Source: Sinorhizobium meliloti (GTDB taxonomy: Bacteria > Pseudomonadota > Alphaproteobacteria > Rhizobiales > Rhizobiaceae). From it: DNA of 64,000 nucleotides. Location of the stretch: positions 1,059,976 to 1,123,975 of the forward strand of contig NZ_CP141212.1 in the NCBI RefSeq assembly GCF_035610345.1, read 5' to 3'. The notes beneath the pieces are model-generated. The model worked only from the letters and a program-made list of their open reading frames with translations, ran no database searches and was not told where the DNA came from. Position 1 is the first letter of the stretch. Every line of letters begins with the position of its first letter. Of this stretch, positions 1-7,909 are shown one piece after another. Made by a program: the position numbers and the translations under genes.

Positions 1-906
1 GCCACCAGCACCGTTGTTCAGAGCGTCCCAGTATTGTGCGCCCGGGGTGATTGCGAGCTTTTCGGAAGCGTTGAAGCGGTACGACGCAGCAACGGTCCAC
101 TCCGAGTCAGCCCAGTAAGCGTTCGGGTCGGATGCCCAGATGCCGGCGATCTGGAATGTACCCGGACCGGCATCGGCCGAAAGCAGTGCGCGGATCGCGC
201 CTTCTTCGTACTCGGTGTCGTAGCCGCCGAGCAAGTCGAAGCTTACACCACCGACCGAAGCGGAAACGATACCTTCAACACCGATGCCGTTAGGCTTGGT
301 CGAGGTGCCTTCAAGTTCATCGATCGCAACACCAGCCTGGAACGTCCCGCCGTCATACATGTAGGCGATCGAGTTGAATTCCGTGTTCTCGCCGATCGAG
401 TCGGTTTCGCCGTTCAGACCCTTATCCCACCAGCTGTAGAAGAAGCCGGCCTTGAAGCCGCCGAGCTGGATGTAGGCTTCGTCGACGTCGATGAAGCTGT
501 CGCCTTCGTCGGTGTCGTTGTCGGCGTTGAACTCAGCGGCGAAGAAGCCGGTGAGCGTGCCGTATTCGGTGTCGCTCTTCGAGTCGAACGCGATGTAAGC
601 GCGGGAGAACATGTCCCAATCGGAAGTGCCGCCAACATAGTCTTTCCGCGGCTTGTCAAGCGTACCCCAGTCCGAACGGTCGTTAACTTCGTCGCGGCCG
701 AATTCGCCCTGAACGCGGATGAAGCCGCTGATCTTGAGGCAGGTTTCCGTGCCGGGGATGTAGAAGTAGCCCGTGCCGAAAGCGTCGCAGACGCGGACGT
801 ATTCCATGGGCTCCGGCTCGGCAGCGACGATCGCGTCGGCAGCCTGGGCGCCGGAGACTGCTGCGAGAGCAGCAGAGGAGCCGAGAAGAAGGCTCTTGAT
901 GTTCAT
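1..906 (-). CDS. ropA: Alphaproteobacterial outer-membrane porin, RopA type (partial, cut by left edge)
   Basis: The frame runs open from a start at 906 off the left edge, giving 302 residues without the C-terminus. The N-terminus is a signal peptide (MNIKSLLLGSSAALAAVSG, cleavage after AQA). The mature part opens with the rhizobial porin pattern of a Cys-containing loop (VRVCDAFGTGYFYIPGTETC) followed by LKISGFIRVQGEFGR, the first beta strand. Acidic, Gly- and Tyr-rich strand/turn repeats follow. A strong ribosome site (GGAGGT) lies just upstream of the ATG. Such porins form trimeric diffusion channels. Rhizobia carry several paralogues, so the exact copy (ropA1, ropA2 or other) cannot be fixed here. 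Confidence 0.88.
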   Translation of the reverse strand, partial: MNIKSLLLGSSAALAAVSGAQAADAIVAAEPEPMEYVRVCDAFGTGYFYIPGTETCLKISGFIRVQGEFGRDEVNDRSDWGTLDKPRKDYVGGTSDWDMFSRAYIAFDSKSDTEYGTLTGFFAAEFNADNDTDEGDSFIDVDEAYIQLGGFKAGFFYSWWDKGLNGETDSIGENTEFNSIAYMYDGGTFQAGVAIDELEGTSTKPNGIGVEGIVSASVGGVSFDLLGGYDTEYEEGAIRALLSADAGPGTFQIAGIWASDPNAYWADSEWTVAASYRFNASEKLAITPGAQYWDALNNGAGG

Positions 907-1278
907 TTCTGACCTCCAGTCAGTCGTGGGAAAGAAATCCTATGATTGGGCGGTCCGGCGAGGACAGCACTGCCACCGTCTTTCCTTCAATTTGGGAGAA
1001 GGTGAGGGGAGGCGCGTCGCGTTCAAATAGAACTTCATGCCACGCGCTTTCGGGCCTGTTGAGATTCGGCCACCCGCCGCCGCTTGTTCGATCGCCTCAT
1101 CCCTGTGCCCGTCACAGGGATGAGAGCAGCGCCGCGTCTGCGGCGCGGGAAGCGTTCTTTCAGCCCAAGGACTTGGCCTGGCTGGATTCCTGTGACAAGC
1201 ACAGTAATGAGGGACCGGGATGTGCGGCTACTACAACTTCCGTTGCGAATATGCGAGGGAACGGTCAACCTGTCACGC

Positions 1279-1346
1279 AATGAAGGTTACGTCTACATTC
1301 TCGCGTCCAAACGAAGCGGGACGTGGTATACGGGCGTGACTTGGGC
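1279..1346 (+). pseudogene. GIY-YIG endonuclease gene remnant, copy A
   Basis: The translation reads EGYVYILASKRSGTWYTGVT and then loses similarity. This is the first ~20 residues of GIY-YIG superfamily proteins: GYVYIL is the GIY-like strand and YTGVT the YIG-like strand. The catalytic Arg and Glu regions are absent. The frame has no start codon of its own and sits in the first unit of the inverted-repeat-flanked element. Confidence 0.55.
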
Positions 1347-1530
1347 CCTCCGCGCCGCCTCGCTATCTTCACGGTTTATGAAACGCGCCGAGGACCGCAC
1401 CCTCTCCACCTCATTCCTGTGCTTGTTACAGGAATCCAGCAGCGCCGCGTCTGCGGCGCGGAAGAGCCTTTCCAGCCCAAGGACTGGTAGGGCTGTATTC
1501 CTGTGACAAGCGTAGGAATGAGGGACCGAG

Positions 1531-1692
1531 ATGGAAGGTTACGTCTACATTCTCGCATCGAAGCGAAGCGGTACGCTGTACGCGGGCGTGACCCGGAACC
1601 TGCCGTGCCGCCTCGCTATCTTCACGGTTTATGAAACGCGCCGAGAGGTCGCACCCTCTCTACCTCATCCCTGTGACGAGCACAAGGGATGA
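1531..1692 (+). pseudogene. GIY-YIG endonuclease gene remnant, copy B
   Basis: A 53-residue frame starts MEGYVYILASKRSGTLYAGV at an ATG. After VTRNL it diverges from the GIY-YIG family and stops within the right terminal hairpin of the element. Only the GIY/YIG strands are kept, and the downstream catalytic helix and Glu are missing. It is a better-preserved duplicate of the fragment at 1279. It could be transcribed but is unlikely to encode a nuclease. Confidence 0.55.
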
Positions 1693-1761
1693 GGCGATCA
1701 AACAAGCGGCGGCGCATGGCCTGACTCTCAACAGGCCTTGGTTTGTCTGCGCGCAGTGGCG

Positions 1762-2238
1762 TCAGCTATAGGGTGAATAGCACTGGCGCCGCGGACCGTT
1801 ATAGGGCTGGAATGTATTGTCCCAGGCTCTATACGAGCGATAGCGCGAGTAGCACCATTCCACATGTGCATTGCCGCCGCCGTAATACCTCGGAGCCGCA
1901 TATCTCGGTTGGCTCAACACGCCACCGACGATCGCGCCGGCGGCCAGGCCGCCAAAGAAAGCTCCGAGATCATCATCGTCGTCGCGGTAGTAGCGGCGAT
2001 GATGGTAGCGATTGCTGTAATGGCGGTTTCCGCGATAACCGCGCCAGTTGCCCATCCGCCGGCAGTCCCGGTCGCGGCAGCGGCCTTTGCGCGCTTCCCC
2101 GCGCTCGTACGGAAACTGCGCCAACTGCACGTCGGCAGCCTGCGTCTTCGGTGCCGGAACGATCGGAAATGCCTCTGCGGGCGGAACGCTGCTGATGGCC
2201 GTGGCCAGCGACAGGGCAACAATTGCTAAGGTCTTCAT
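1762..2238 (-). CDS. BA14K family exported protein
   Basis: This is a 158-residue protein from the ATG at 2238; an ATG at 2250 is also in frame, and the AGAGG upstream sits very close to that one. A signal peptide ([18 protein letters not shown]...AEA) is followed by an Arg/Tyr/His-rich low-complexity stretch. A short acidic run (DDDDD), a Gly/Ala hydrophobic segment ([15 protein letters not shown]) and the BA14K signature come next: [19 protein letters not shown], then [15 protein letters not shown]14K proteins were named from a Brucella immunoreactive lectin-like protein and are common in Rhizobiales envelopes. The biochemical role is unknown. Confidence 0.85.
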   Translation of the reverse strand: MKTLAIVALSLATAISSVPPAEAFPIVPAPKTQAADVQLAQFPYERGEARKGRCRDRDCRRMGNWRGYRGNRHYSNRYHHRRYYRDDDDDLGAFFGGLAAGAIVGGVLSQPRYAAPRYYGGGNAHVEWCYSRYRSYRAWDNTFQPYNGPRRQCYSPYS

Positions 2239-2414
2239 TGGCCTCACCATTTCCTCTCAGGAGAAAGTAATCCCTTCAAAGGGAAAATGGCCGAAATCGT
2301 ATTTTGTGCCGGACGCCGCCGAAGGATCACGATGATGTGATCCTCTCTCGGCAGAGCTACCGCGGGGACCGGCAGTCGGGCGCGACCGTCCGGTTTGCCC
2401 CCCGCAGCTCCGGT

Positions 2415-4463
2415 TCAAGGCAAACGGCGTCCCAACCTCAAATCCGCAACGATGTCCGTATCCTGTCCCAGCCGCGATTTATAAACCTGGTAGTTCTCCA
2501 TCACCCGCTGGACATAGTTGCGCGTCTCCTCGAAGGGGATGCGCTCGATCCAGTCCACGACCTCGTCGATGGGCTTTCCGCGTGGATCGCCATAGCGGGC
2601 GAGCCACTCAGGAACACGACGCGGGCCGGCATTATAGGCGATGAAGGTGAGGATGTAGGAACCGCCGAAGCTGTCGATCTGTTCGCCGAGGTAATGGGCA
2701 CCAAGCGTCGCATTATAGCCGGCGTCGCTCGTCAGGCGGTCCTTCGAATAGGCGAGGCCATAGCGGCTGGCGACGGCCTTGGCCGTGCCGGGAAGGAGTT
2801 GCAGGAGCCCCCGGGCATTCGCCACCGAAACAGCGGCCGGGTTGAAAGCGCTTTCCTGCCGGGCGATGGCATAGGCGAGCGCCTTGCCTGCCCCGTCGAT
2901 ATCGGCGCTCGGCGGAATGACCCCGATCGGAAAGGCAAGGGCAGCCACCTCGATGCCGCGCCCGAAGGCGATCTTGCCGATCTGCAGCGAGAGTTGGTGA
3001 TTGCCCGCCTTCTCGGCCCGCTCCGCCAGGATCGCAAGTTCGCCGGGGCTGGTCAGTTCCTCGGCAAGCGCCCGATAAAGACTGTCGGCGCGCCAGCCAT
3101 GGCCGGCAGCTTCGAGCCGGCCGATCGCCGTAACGGCTTCGCGCCCTTCCAGCCGGATGCGGTCTTGCTCCGTCGGCGAGGGATAGCTCATATCGAGTTT
3201 CGCCTGGCCGAGGCGTGCGGCGGCGAGTTGCCCGTAGAAGGTGGCCGGGTAGCGCGCCGCATTGGTGAAATACGCGCGCGCGTCGCCGGGGCCGCCCGCT
3301 TCGGCGGCGCGCCCCAGCCAATACCAGGCGCGCGAGGCGGAGATCGGCCGGCTCGATGCCTCGAGGATCCTGCGAAAGTGACGCGCCGCCGTCTCGGGTT
3401 CCTCGAGGCCGCGAAGCGCATACCAGCCCGCGTGGAATTCCGCGTCGACGCGGTCCGTGGCGCGCCTTGCCGCATGGTTGGCGGCGATGCGGTAGGCGCC
3501 GCGGAAGTCGCCGGCGTCGAGCAAGCCGCGGCTGACGATACGTTGCTCGACCCACCATTCTCCGGGATTGACGAGGGCGCCGTCGTCCTTCGGCATCTGG
3601 TCGAGAAGCCGGGCCGCCTCGGCGTATTTCTGCTGCTTGCGTAAATGCTCGATGCGGATGAAGAGGTAGGAAGGCCTGCTGCGCCAGGAAGCGTCCACCG
3701 CTTCGATGAGCGAGGCAGCGTTGCTGCCGCCGCGGGTCACTGCGGCCCAGGCGCGGAACAGCGATTGCGCCTTGCCGAGATCGCTGAACCGCTCGGCCTG
3801 GTCTATGCGGGCGCGGTAGAGAAGCATTTCCATCCGCTGCCTGTGATCTTCCGCCGTCAAAAGATCGGAAAACGCGGAAAGGATCTTCGTTTCGGTGTCC
3901 TTGTCCAGGGCTTCGCTCAGCCAGAATGCGCGCAGGTGCGTGGCGGCCGCCGAGCTCTGCCCCACCGCTGCAAGTGCGCGTGCAAGGATGATCGCCCCTT
4001 CAGCCGTCTCCGGTCGGGTGGTACCGAAGGCGGCAATCACATCGGCGGCGGGAGCGTTCTCGCGGTAAAGCGCCCGTTCCGAATGCGAGCGCAGCGACTT
4101 CAGGCCCGGCCAGCCCTGGAGTTCCCGCTGCGCCTCGGCAATATCATAGGAGGGGATGCCCCTCTGTCCGGACACCGCGATCGCCCAGGCCAGGATATGG
4201 CGGTCGAGCGTTCCTGCCGGCATGCGGTCGCGAACGGCGATCGCCTTTTCCGGCTGCCGATCGGAGAGGGCATCGAGACCGCTTTTCAGATTGGCGCCGA
4301 GGATAGACGAGGGTTCGCCGGTTGCGATGCTGCCGATCTTGCCGGCAGCATCCGGCTTGCTCGTCGGTACAGGAATCCGGCCCTCGGCTGCGTCGGCCGA
4401 AAAAGCCAGCATCCCCGCACCGATCATGGCGGCGACCGGCAGGAAAATTGTTCGCCGCATCAC
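2415..4463 (-). CDS. slt: Soluble lytic murein transglycosylase (Slt-like)
   Basis: This 682-residue periplasmic enzyme cleaves the MurNAc-GlcNAc bond of peptidoglycan to form 1,6-anhydro ends. The N-terminal signal peptide (LPVAAMIGAGMLAFSADAAEG) is followed by ~450 residues of helical, TPR-like superhelix typical of Slt70. The C-terminal SLT domain has the catalytic Glu in AIARQESAFNP (around residue 535), then GLLQLLPGTA and FIAYNAGPRRV, and ends with the conserved ETRNYVQRVMENYQVY. Length fits Slt70-type enzymes. It is transcribed divergently from dapA across ~300 bp in which I saw no further gene. Confidence 0.93.
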   Translation of the reverse strand: MMRRTIFLPVAAMIGAGMLAFSADAAEGRIPVPTSKPDAAGKIGSIATGEPSSILGANLKSGLDALSDRQPEKAIAVRDRMPAGTLDRHILAWAIAVSGQRGIPSYDIAEAQRELQGWPGLKSLRSHSERALYRENAPAADVIAAFGTTRPETAEGAIILARALAAVGQSSAAATHLRAFWLSEALDKDTETKILSAFSDLLTAEDHRQRMEMLLYRARIDQAERFSDLGKAQSLFRAWAAVTRGGSNAASLIEAVDASWRSRPSYLFIRIEHLRKQQKYAEAARLLDQMPKDDGALVNPGEWWVEQRIVSRGLLDAGDFRGAYRIAANHAARRATDRVDAEFHAGWYALRGLEEPETAARHFRRILEASSRPISASRAWYWLGRAAEAGGPGDARAYFTNAARYPATFYGQLAAARLGQAKLDMSYPSPTEQDRIRLEGREAVTAIGRLEAAGHGWRADSLYRALAEELTSPGELAILAERAEKAGNHQLSLQIGKIAFGRGIEVAALAFPIGVIPPSADIDGAGKALAYAIARQESAFNPAAVSVANARGLLQLLPGTAKAVASRYGLAYSKDRLTSDAGYNATLGAHYLGEQIDSFGGSYILTFIAYNAGPRRVPEWLARYGDPRGKPIDEVVDWIERIPFEETRNYVQRVMENYQVYKSRLGQDTDIVADLRLGRRLP

Positions 4464-4762
4464 GAGCCCCGCGGTCCCCCATCCCTCGACTTCATTGCCG
4501 CTCCATTTACAGCCGATCGATCAGCGAAAACCCAGCCATATCTGTCGGACTGCTGACCGGCCGGCGCATGCGTGATCCCCGAAACCCGGCGCCCCATTGC
4601 GGTCCCGCCCACGGGCGGCGTTTGCGCGGAAACGAAAGCGAAATGCATCCTCTCAGCGCTTGCCGCAGACACGTCACATGATTATGGTGCGGCAGTTTTT
4701 TAACCGTCGATTGCGGCCAAAGCGTGAGCGTATTCTACGCCCTCGGTCGTCAGGAGTTGTGC

Positions 4763-5647
4763 ATGTTCAAGGGTTCCATTCCCGCACTCGTAACGCCGTT
4801 CACCGCCGCCGGCTCGGTTGATGCGGATAGTTTCGTCGCGCATGTGGAGTGGCAGATAAAAGAGGGCAGCCACGGCCTCGTGCCAGTGGGCACCACGGGT
4901 GAATCTCCGACGCTTTCCCACGACGAGCATAAGAAGGTCGTGGAACTGTGCGTAGAGGCGTCGGCGCGGCGCGTACCGGTCATCGCCGGTGCCGGGTCCA
5001 ACAACACGATCGAAGCGATCGAGCTTGCGCAGCATGCGGAAAAGGCCGGTGCGGACGCGATCCTCGTCGTCACGCCCTATTACAACAAGCCGACGCAGAA
5101 GGGCCTTTTCGCCCACTACGCGGCGATCGCCGAAAGCGTGAAGCTGCCGATCGTGATCTATAACATTCCCGGCCGTTCCGTCGTGGACATGAGCGTCGAG
5201 ACCATGGCGGCACTGGCGAAGGCCCATCCCACGATCATCGGCGTGAAGGATGCGACCGGAAAGATCGAGAGGGTCTCCGAGCAGCGCATAGGCTGCGGCA
5301 AGGCTTTCGTGCAGCTTTCGGGAGAGGATGCGACCGCCCTCGGCTTCAATGCGCATGGCGGCGTCGGCTGCATCTCCGTCACCGCCAATGTCGCTCCGCG
5401 CCTGTGCGCCGAATTCCAGGAGGCAACCCTTGCCGGCGACTATGCCAAGGCCTTGGAGCTTCAGGACAAATTGATGCCACTGCACAAGGCCATCTTCCTT
5501 GAGCCGGGCGTCTGCGGCGCCAAATATGCGTTGAACCGTCTCGGGCGGATGAGCTTTACCGTCCGCTCGCCGTTGCTGTCGGCGCTTGAGCCGGCCACGG
5601 CGTCGGCTATCGACGCGGCGCTCAGGCATGCAGGGCTGATGAACTGA
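4763..5647 (+). CDS. dapA: 4-hydroxy-tetrahydrodipicolinate synthase
   Basis: DapA condenses pyruvate with aspartate semialdehyde, the first committed step to diaminopimelate and lysine. The 294-residue length is standard. Visible motifs are [12 protein letters not shown] (pyruvate-binding GTTGE), the catalytic Tyr in YYNKP/YNIPGR, and the Schiff-base Lys in IIGVKDATG. The ATG at 4763 is chosen because AGGAG lies 6 nt upstream and [13 protein letters not shown] is the usual N-terminus; the frame is open further upstream. Its stop overlaps the smpB start by one base, so the two are co-translated. Confidence 0.96.
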   Translation: MFKGSIPALVTPFTAAGSVDADSFVAHVEWQIKEGSHGLVPVGTTGESPTLSHDEHKKVVELCVEASARRVPVIAGAGSNNTIEAIELAQHAEKAGADAILVVTPYYNKPTQKGLFAHYAAIAESVKLPIVIYNIPGRSVVDMSVETMAALAKAHPTIIGVKDATGKIERVSEQRIGCGKAFVQLSGEDATALGFNAHGGVGCISVTANVAPRLCAEFQEATLAGDYAKALELQDKLMPLHKAIFLEPGVCGAKYALNRLGRMSFTVRSPLLSALEPATASAIDAALRHAGLMN

Positions 5648-6126
5648 TGGCACCGAAAGGCAGCGAACGCACGGTCAAGAAGGTTGTCGCGGAAAATCGC
5701 AAGGCCCGCTTCAACTACGAGATCGTCGACACCTACGAGGCCGGTCTGGTCCTGACCGGCACGGAGGTCAAGTCGTTGCGCGAGGGAAAGGCCAATATCG
5801 CGGAATCATACGCGACCGACGAAGGCGGCGAGATCTGGCTCATCAACTCCTACCTGCCCGAATATCTGCAGGCCAACCGCTTCAATCACGAGACGCGCCG
5901 CCGCCGCAAATTGCTCCTGTCGAAGAGGGAAGTGAACCGTCTGCAAGGTGCGGTCAACCGCGAGGGAATGTCGCTGATACCGCTCCGGATATACTTCAAT
6001 GAGCGAGGCAGGGCGAAGCTGGAACTGGCGCTCGGCAAGGGCAAGAAGCTGCACGACAAGCGAGAGACCTCCAAGGAACGCGATTGGAACCGGCAGAAGA
6101 ACAGGCTCCTCAAGGAGCGCGGCTGA
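5647..6126 (+). CDS. smpB: SsrA-binding protein
   Basis: SmpB (159 aa) binds tmRNA and brings it to stalled ribosomes for trans-translation. Family hallmarks are [35 protein letters not shown] and the basic C-terminal tail [18 protein letters not shown], which enters the mRNA channel. The ATG overlaps the dapA stop (TGATG), indicating a dapA-smpB operon. Confidence 0.96.
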   Translation: MAPKGSERTVKKVVAENRKARFNYEIVDTYEAGLVLTGTEVKSLREGKANIAESYATDEGGEIWLINSYLPEYLQANRFNHETRRRRKLLLSKREVNRLQGAVNREGMSLIPLRIYFNERGRAKLELALGKGKKLHDKRETSKERDWNRQKNRLLKERG

Positions 6127-6253
6127 GTCCCGTCGATCTCTGGGGTATTTGCTCTTCATCCGGCAGACGAGATCACAATGATCTCAGGTCGGGTCGACCT
6201 GAACCACGAAGGTCATCGATTCCAATGAGTTGGAGCGGGATGCGGGCGGAAAC

Positions 6254-6331
6254 CGTGTCTGCGGCGCGGAAAAGCCATTTTCAGCCAAGGCTTGGTCCGG
6301 CCGGGTCCCTGTGACAAGGACAGGGACGAGG
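6254..6331. repeat. RIME-like intergenic repeat, single unit
   Basis: The block GTCTGCGGCGCGGAAAAGCC, then CAGCCAAGGCTTGG, ends in a GTCCCTGTG/CAGGGAC hairpin. It matches the internal units of the element at 1053-1737 with moderate divergence. It lies between the convergent smpB and NYN genes, where it could fold as an RNA hairpin. Confidence 0.6.
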
Positions 6332-6348
6332 AAAAATCCCGACAGGCT

Positions 6349-6927
6349 TTAAAGCTCGACGTCGTCGGCGACCGGCTCGACAGGGCGCTGAACGCGTTCG
6401 GACGGTTCGCGGCCGATCTCTCCTCTGAGCGTCGCGAGATCGATGAAGTGGTCGGCCTGACGGCGCAGGTCGTCGGCAATCATCGGCGGTTGCGTCGACA
6501 TGGTCGAGACCACGGAAACCTTTCGGCCCTTGCGCTGCAACGCTTCGACCAGGGTCGTGAAATCACCGTCTCCGGAGAAGATCACCAAATGGTCGACCGA
6601 TTCGGACTGCTCCATGGCGTCGATCGCCAGCTCGATGTCCATATTCCCTTTGATCTTGCGGCGCCCGAGGGAATCGGTGAACTCCTTGGCGGGCTTTGTC
6701 ACGACCTTATAGCCGTTATAGTCCAGCCAATCGATCAGCGGGCGGATCGACGAATATTCCTGGTCCTCGATGAGTGCGGTGTAGTAGTAGGCCCTGAGCA
6801 GGTAGCCGCGCTTCTGGAAGGCCTTGAGCAGCTTGCGGTAATCGATGTCGAAGCCGAGGCTCTTCGACGCGGCGTAGAGGTTGGCGCCATCGATGAAAAG
6901 AGCGATTTTCTCGCGAGGATCGAACAT
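6349..6927 (-). CDS. NYN domain (LabA/DUF88-like) PIN-fold protein
   Basis: This is a 192-residue protein from the ATG at 6927 (GGAAG upstream; an in-frame start further upstream is less likely). The NYN/PIN-like fold carries acidic metal-binding positions in ALFIDGANLY, GNMDIELAIDAM and VIFSGDGDFTTLVEAL, arranged as in predicted NYN ribonucleases and LabA. Substrates in rhizobia are unknown. It is divergent from rpoZ and convergent with smpB. Confidence 0.85.
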   Translation of the reverse strand: MFDPREKIALFIDGANLYAASKSLGFDIDYRKLLKAFQKRGYLLRAYYYTALIEDQEYSSIRPLIDWLDYNGYKVVTKPAKEFTDSLGRRKIKGNMDIELAIDAMEQSESVDHLVIFSGDGDFTTLVEALQRKGRKVSVVSTMSTQPPMIADDLRRQADHFIDLATLRGEIGREPSERVQRPVEPVADDVEL

Positions 6928-7399
6928 CGTTACTTCCTTTTTCCGTACCCTGCACAGTGACCGGACCAACCCCGCGGAGCGTCACGCTTACAATTGGCGG
7001 ATTAAATTAAAGCTCACTTATCTGCAAATAATGTGGTCATGCCAACGCATTATTCCAACTAGGGCGCGGCGCCTATAGCTAGTTTTAGCAGTTGCTGCAG
7101 TTCGTCCACATTTTCAATCTATAATTGTTGCTGGATACGTATTCGAAATTATCACGAAATACAGGCAATGTCTGTGACCCTATGGGAGCGTTCCACAGAC
7201 GCGGCATTTTATCATGCTCCGGGCGATGACGTGAGCCGGATGCAGGAAAAACTTGAACTTATGCCGTTTTGAATGTATCGGACGCCTAATTCCAGAAATC
7301 GGAGCTGATGGAGCCGCATGTCAGCGGACGTTCCGGTTTCGCGTCGTTAAACCTGCCGCGGCAATGCCGCCGCATCTCTTGAGTCGTAAAGGACAGGCT
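6928..7399. other. Intergenic region between NYN gene and rpoZ
   Basis: About 470 bp, noticeably AT-richer than the flanking genes, separating two divergent genes. It should hold both promoters. I found no convincing ORF, RNA gene or strong palindrome in it. Confidence 0.4.
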
Positions 7400-7807
7400 A
7401 TGGCCCGCGTCACCGTCGAAGACTGCATCGACAAGGTCGAAAACCGTTTCGAACTCGTCCTTCTTGCCAGCCACCGCGCACGCCTGGTTTCCCAGGGTGC
7501 CCCGATTACGGTCGACCGCGACAACGACAAGAATCCGGTCGTTGCACTGCGCGAGATCGCCGATGAAACCCTGTCGCCCGGCGACCTGAAGGAGGACCTG
7601 ATCCACTCGCTGCAGAAGCATGTGGAAGTGGACGAACCGGAACCCGATCCGGCATCGCTCGCCCAGACGGAAGCAGCGCCTGCCTTCGCTGAGGCCGCCG
7701 AAGAGGAAGACCAGCCGGAAGCGCTGACCTTCGACCGCATGTCCGAAGAAGAACTGCTGGCCGGCATCGAAGGCCTCGTTCCTCCGGAAAAGAGCGACGA
7801 CTACTGA
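7400..7807 (+). CDS. rpoZ: DNA-directed RNA polymerase omega subunit
   Basis: Omega (135 aa) helps fold and assemble the beta' subunit and is part of the ppGpp response. The N-terminus [19 protein letters not shown] and the RPVVAL-like segment [14 protein letters not shown] are diagnostic. The C-terminal half is an acidic, Pro-rich tail, as in other rhizobia. The start at 7400 is preceded by GGACAGG; an upstream in-frame extension lacks family similarity. It is followed by a hairpin terminator and then rsh. Confidence 0.95.
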   Translation: MARVTVEDCIDKVENRFELVLLASHRARLVSQGAPITVDRDNDKNPVVALREIADETLSPGDLKEDLIHSLQKHVEVDEPEPDPASLAQTEAAPAFAEAAEEEDQPEALTFDRMSEEELLAGIEGLVPPEKSDDY

Positions 7808-7846
7808 GATTCGTTCCGGAACAACGTTCCGACGTGTTATCGAAGC

Positions 7847-7879
7847 AGTGCGCCACTCATATGATTGGCGCACTTTTTT
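7847..7879 (+). terminator. Rho-independent terminator after rpoZ
   Basis: A perfect 9-bp stem AGTGCGCCA/TGGCGCACT with a ~10-nt loop is followed directly by a T run. It lies 40 bp after the rpoZ stop, so some or all rpoZ transcripts should end before rsh. Confidence 0.85.
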
Positions 7880-7909
7880 ATTTGCCTGATTTCACGGAGC
7901 CGCTAGCGG

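Larger units (their letters stand above)
1053..1737. mobile_element. Mosaic repeat element bounded by ~55-bp imperfect inverted repeats
   Basis: The left arm (1053-1107) starts GGCCTGTTGAGA and ends CTCATCCCTGTG. The right arm (1681-1737) reads the same on the other strand with a few mismatches and small gaps, and both contain CGCCGCCGCTTGTT. Between them lie two diverged direct copies of a ~310-bp unit, starting near 1096 and 1411. Each unit has a CTCATYCCTGTG hairpin, the block AGCAGCGCCGCGTCTGCGGC, a second TTCCTGTGACAAGC hairpin and a GIY-YIG gene start. No transposase is present. It resembles rhizobial intergenic mosaic (RIME-like) repeats and is probably non-autonomous. The class name is inference; the repeat structure is directly visible. 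Confidence 0.65.

Noticed and set aside
1096..1712. CRISPR array suggested by the spaced CCTGTG repeats
   Set aside because: The repeats are hairpins in two ~310-bp units of irregular spacing, with no uniform spacers and no cas genes.
2304..3644. Long frame antisense to slt
   Set aside because: Arg/Ala/Gly-rich translation with no domain; it mirrors the codon bias of the opposite strand.
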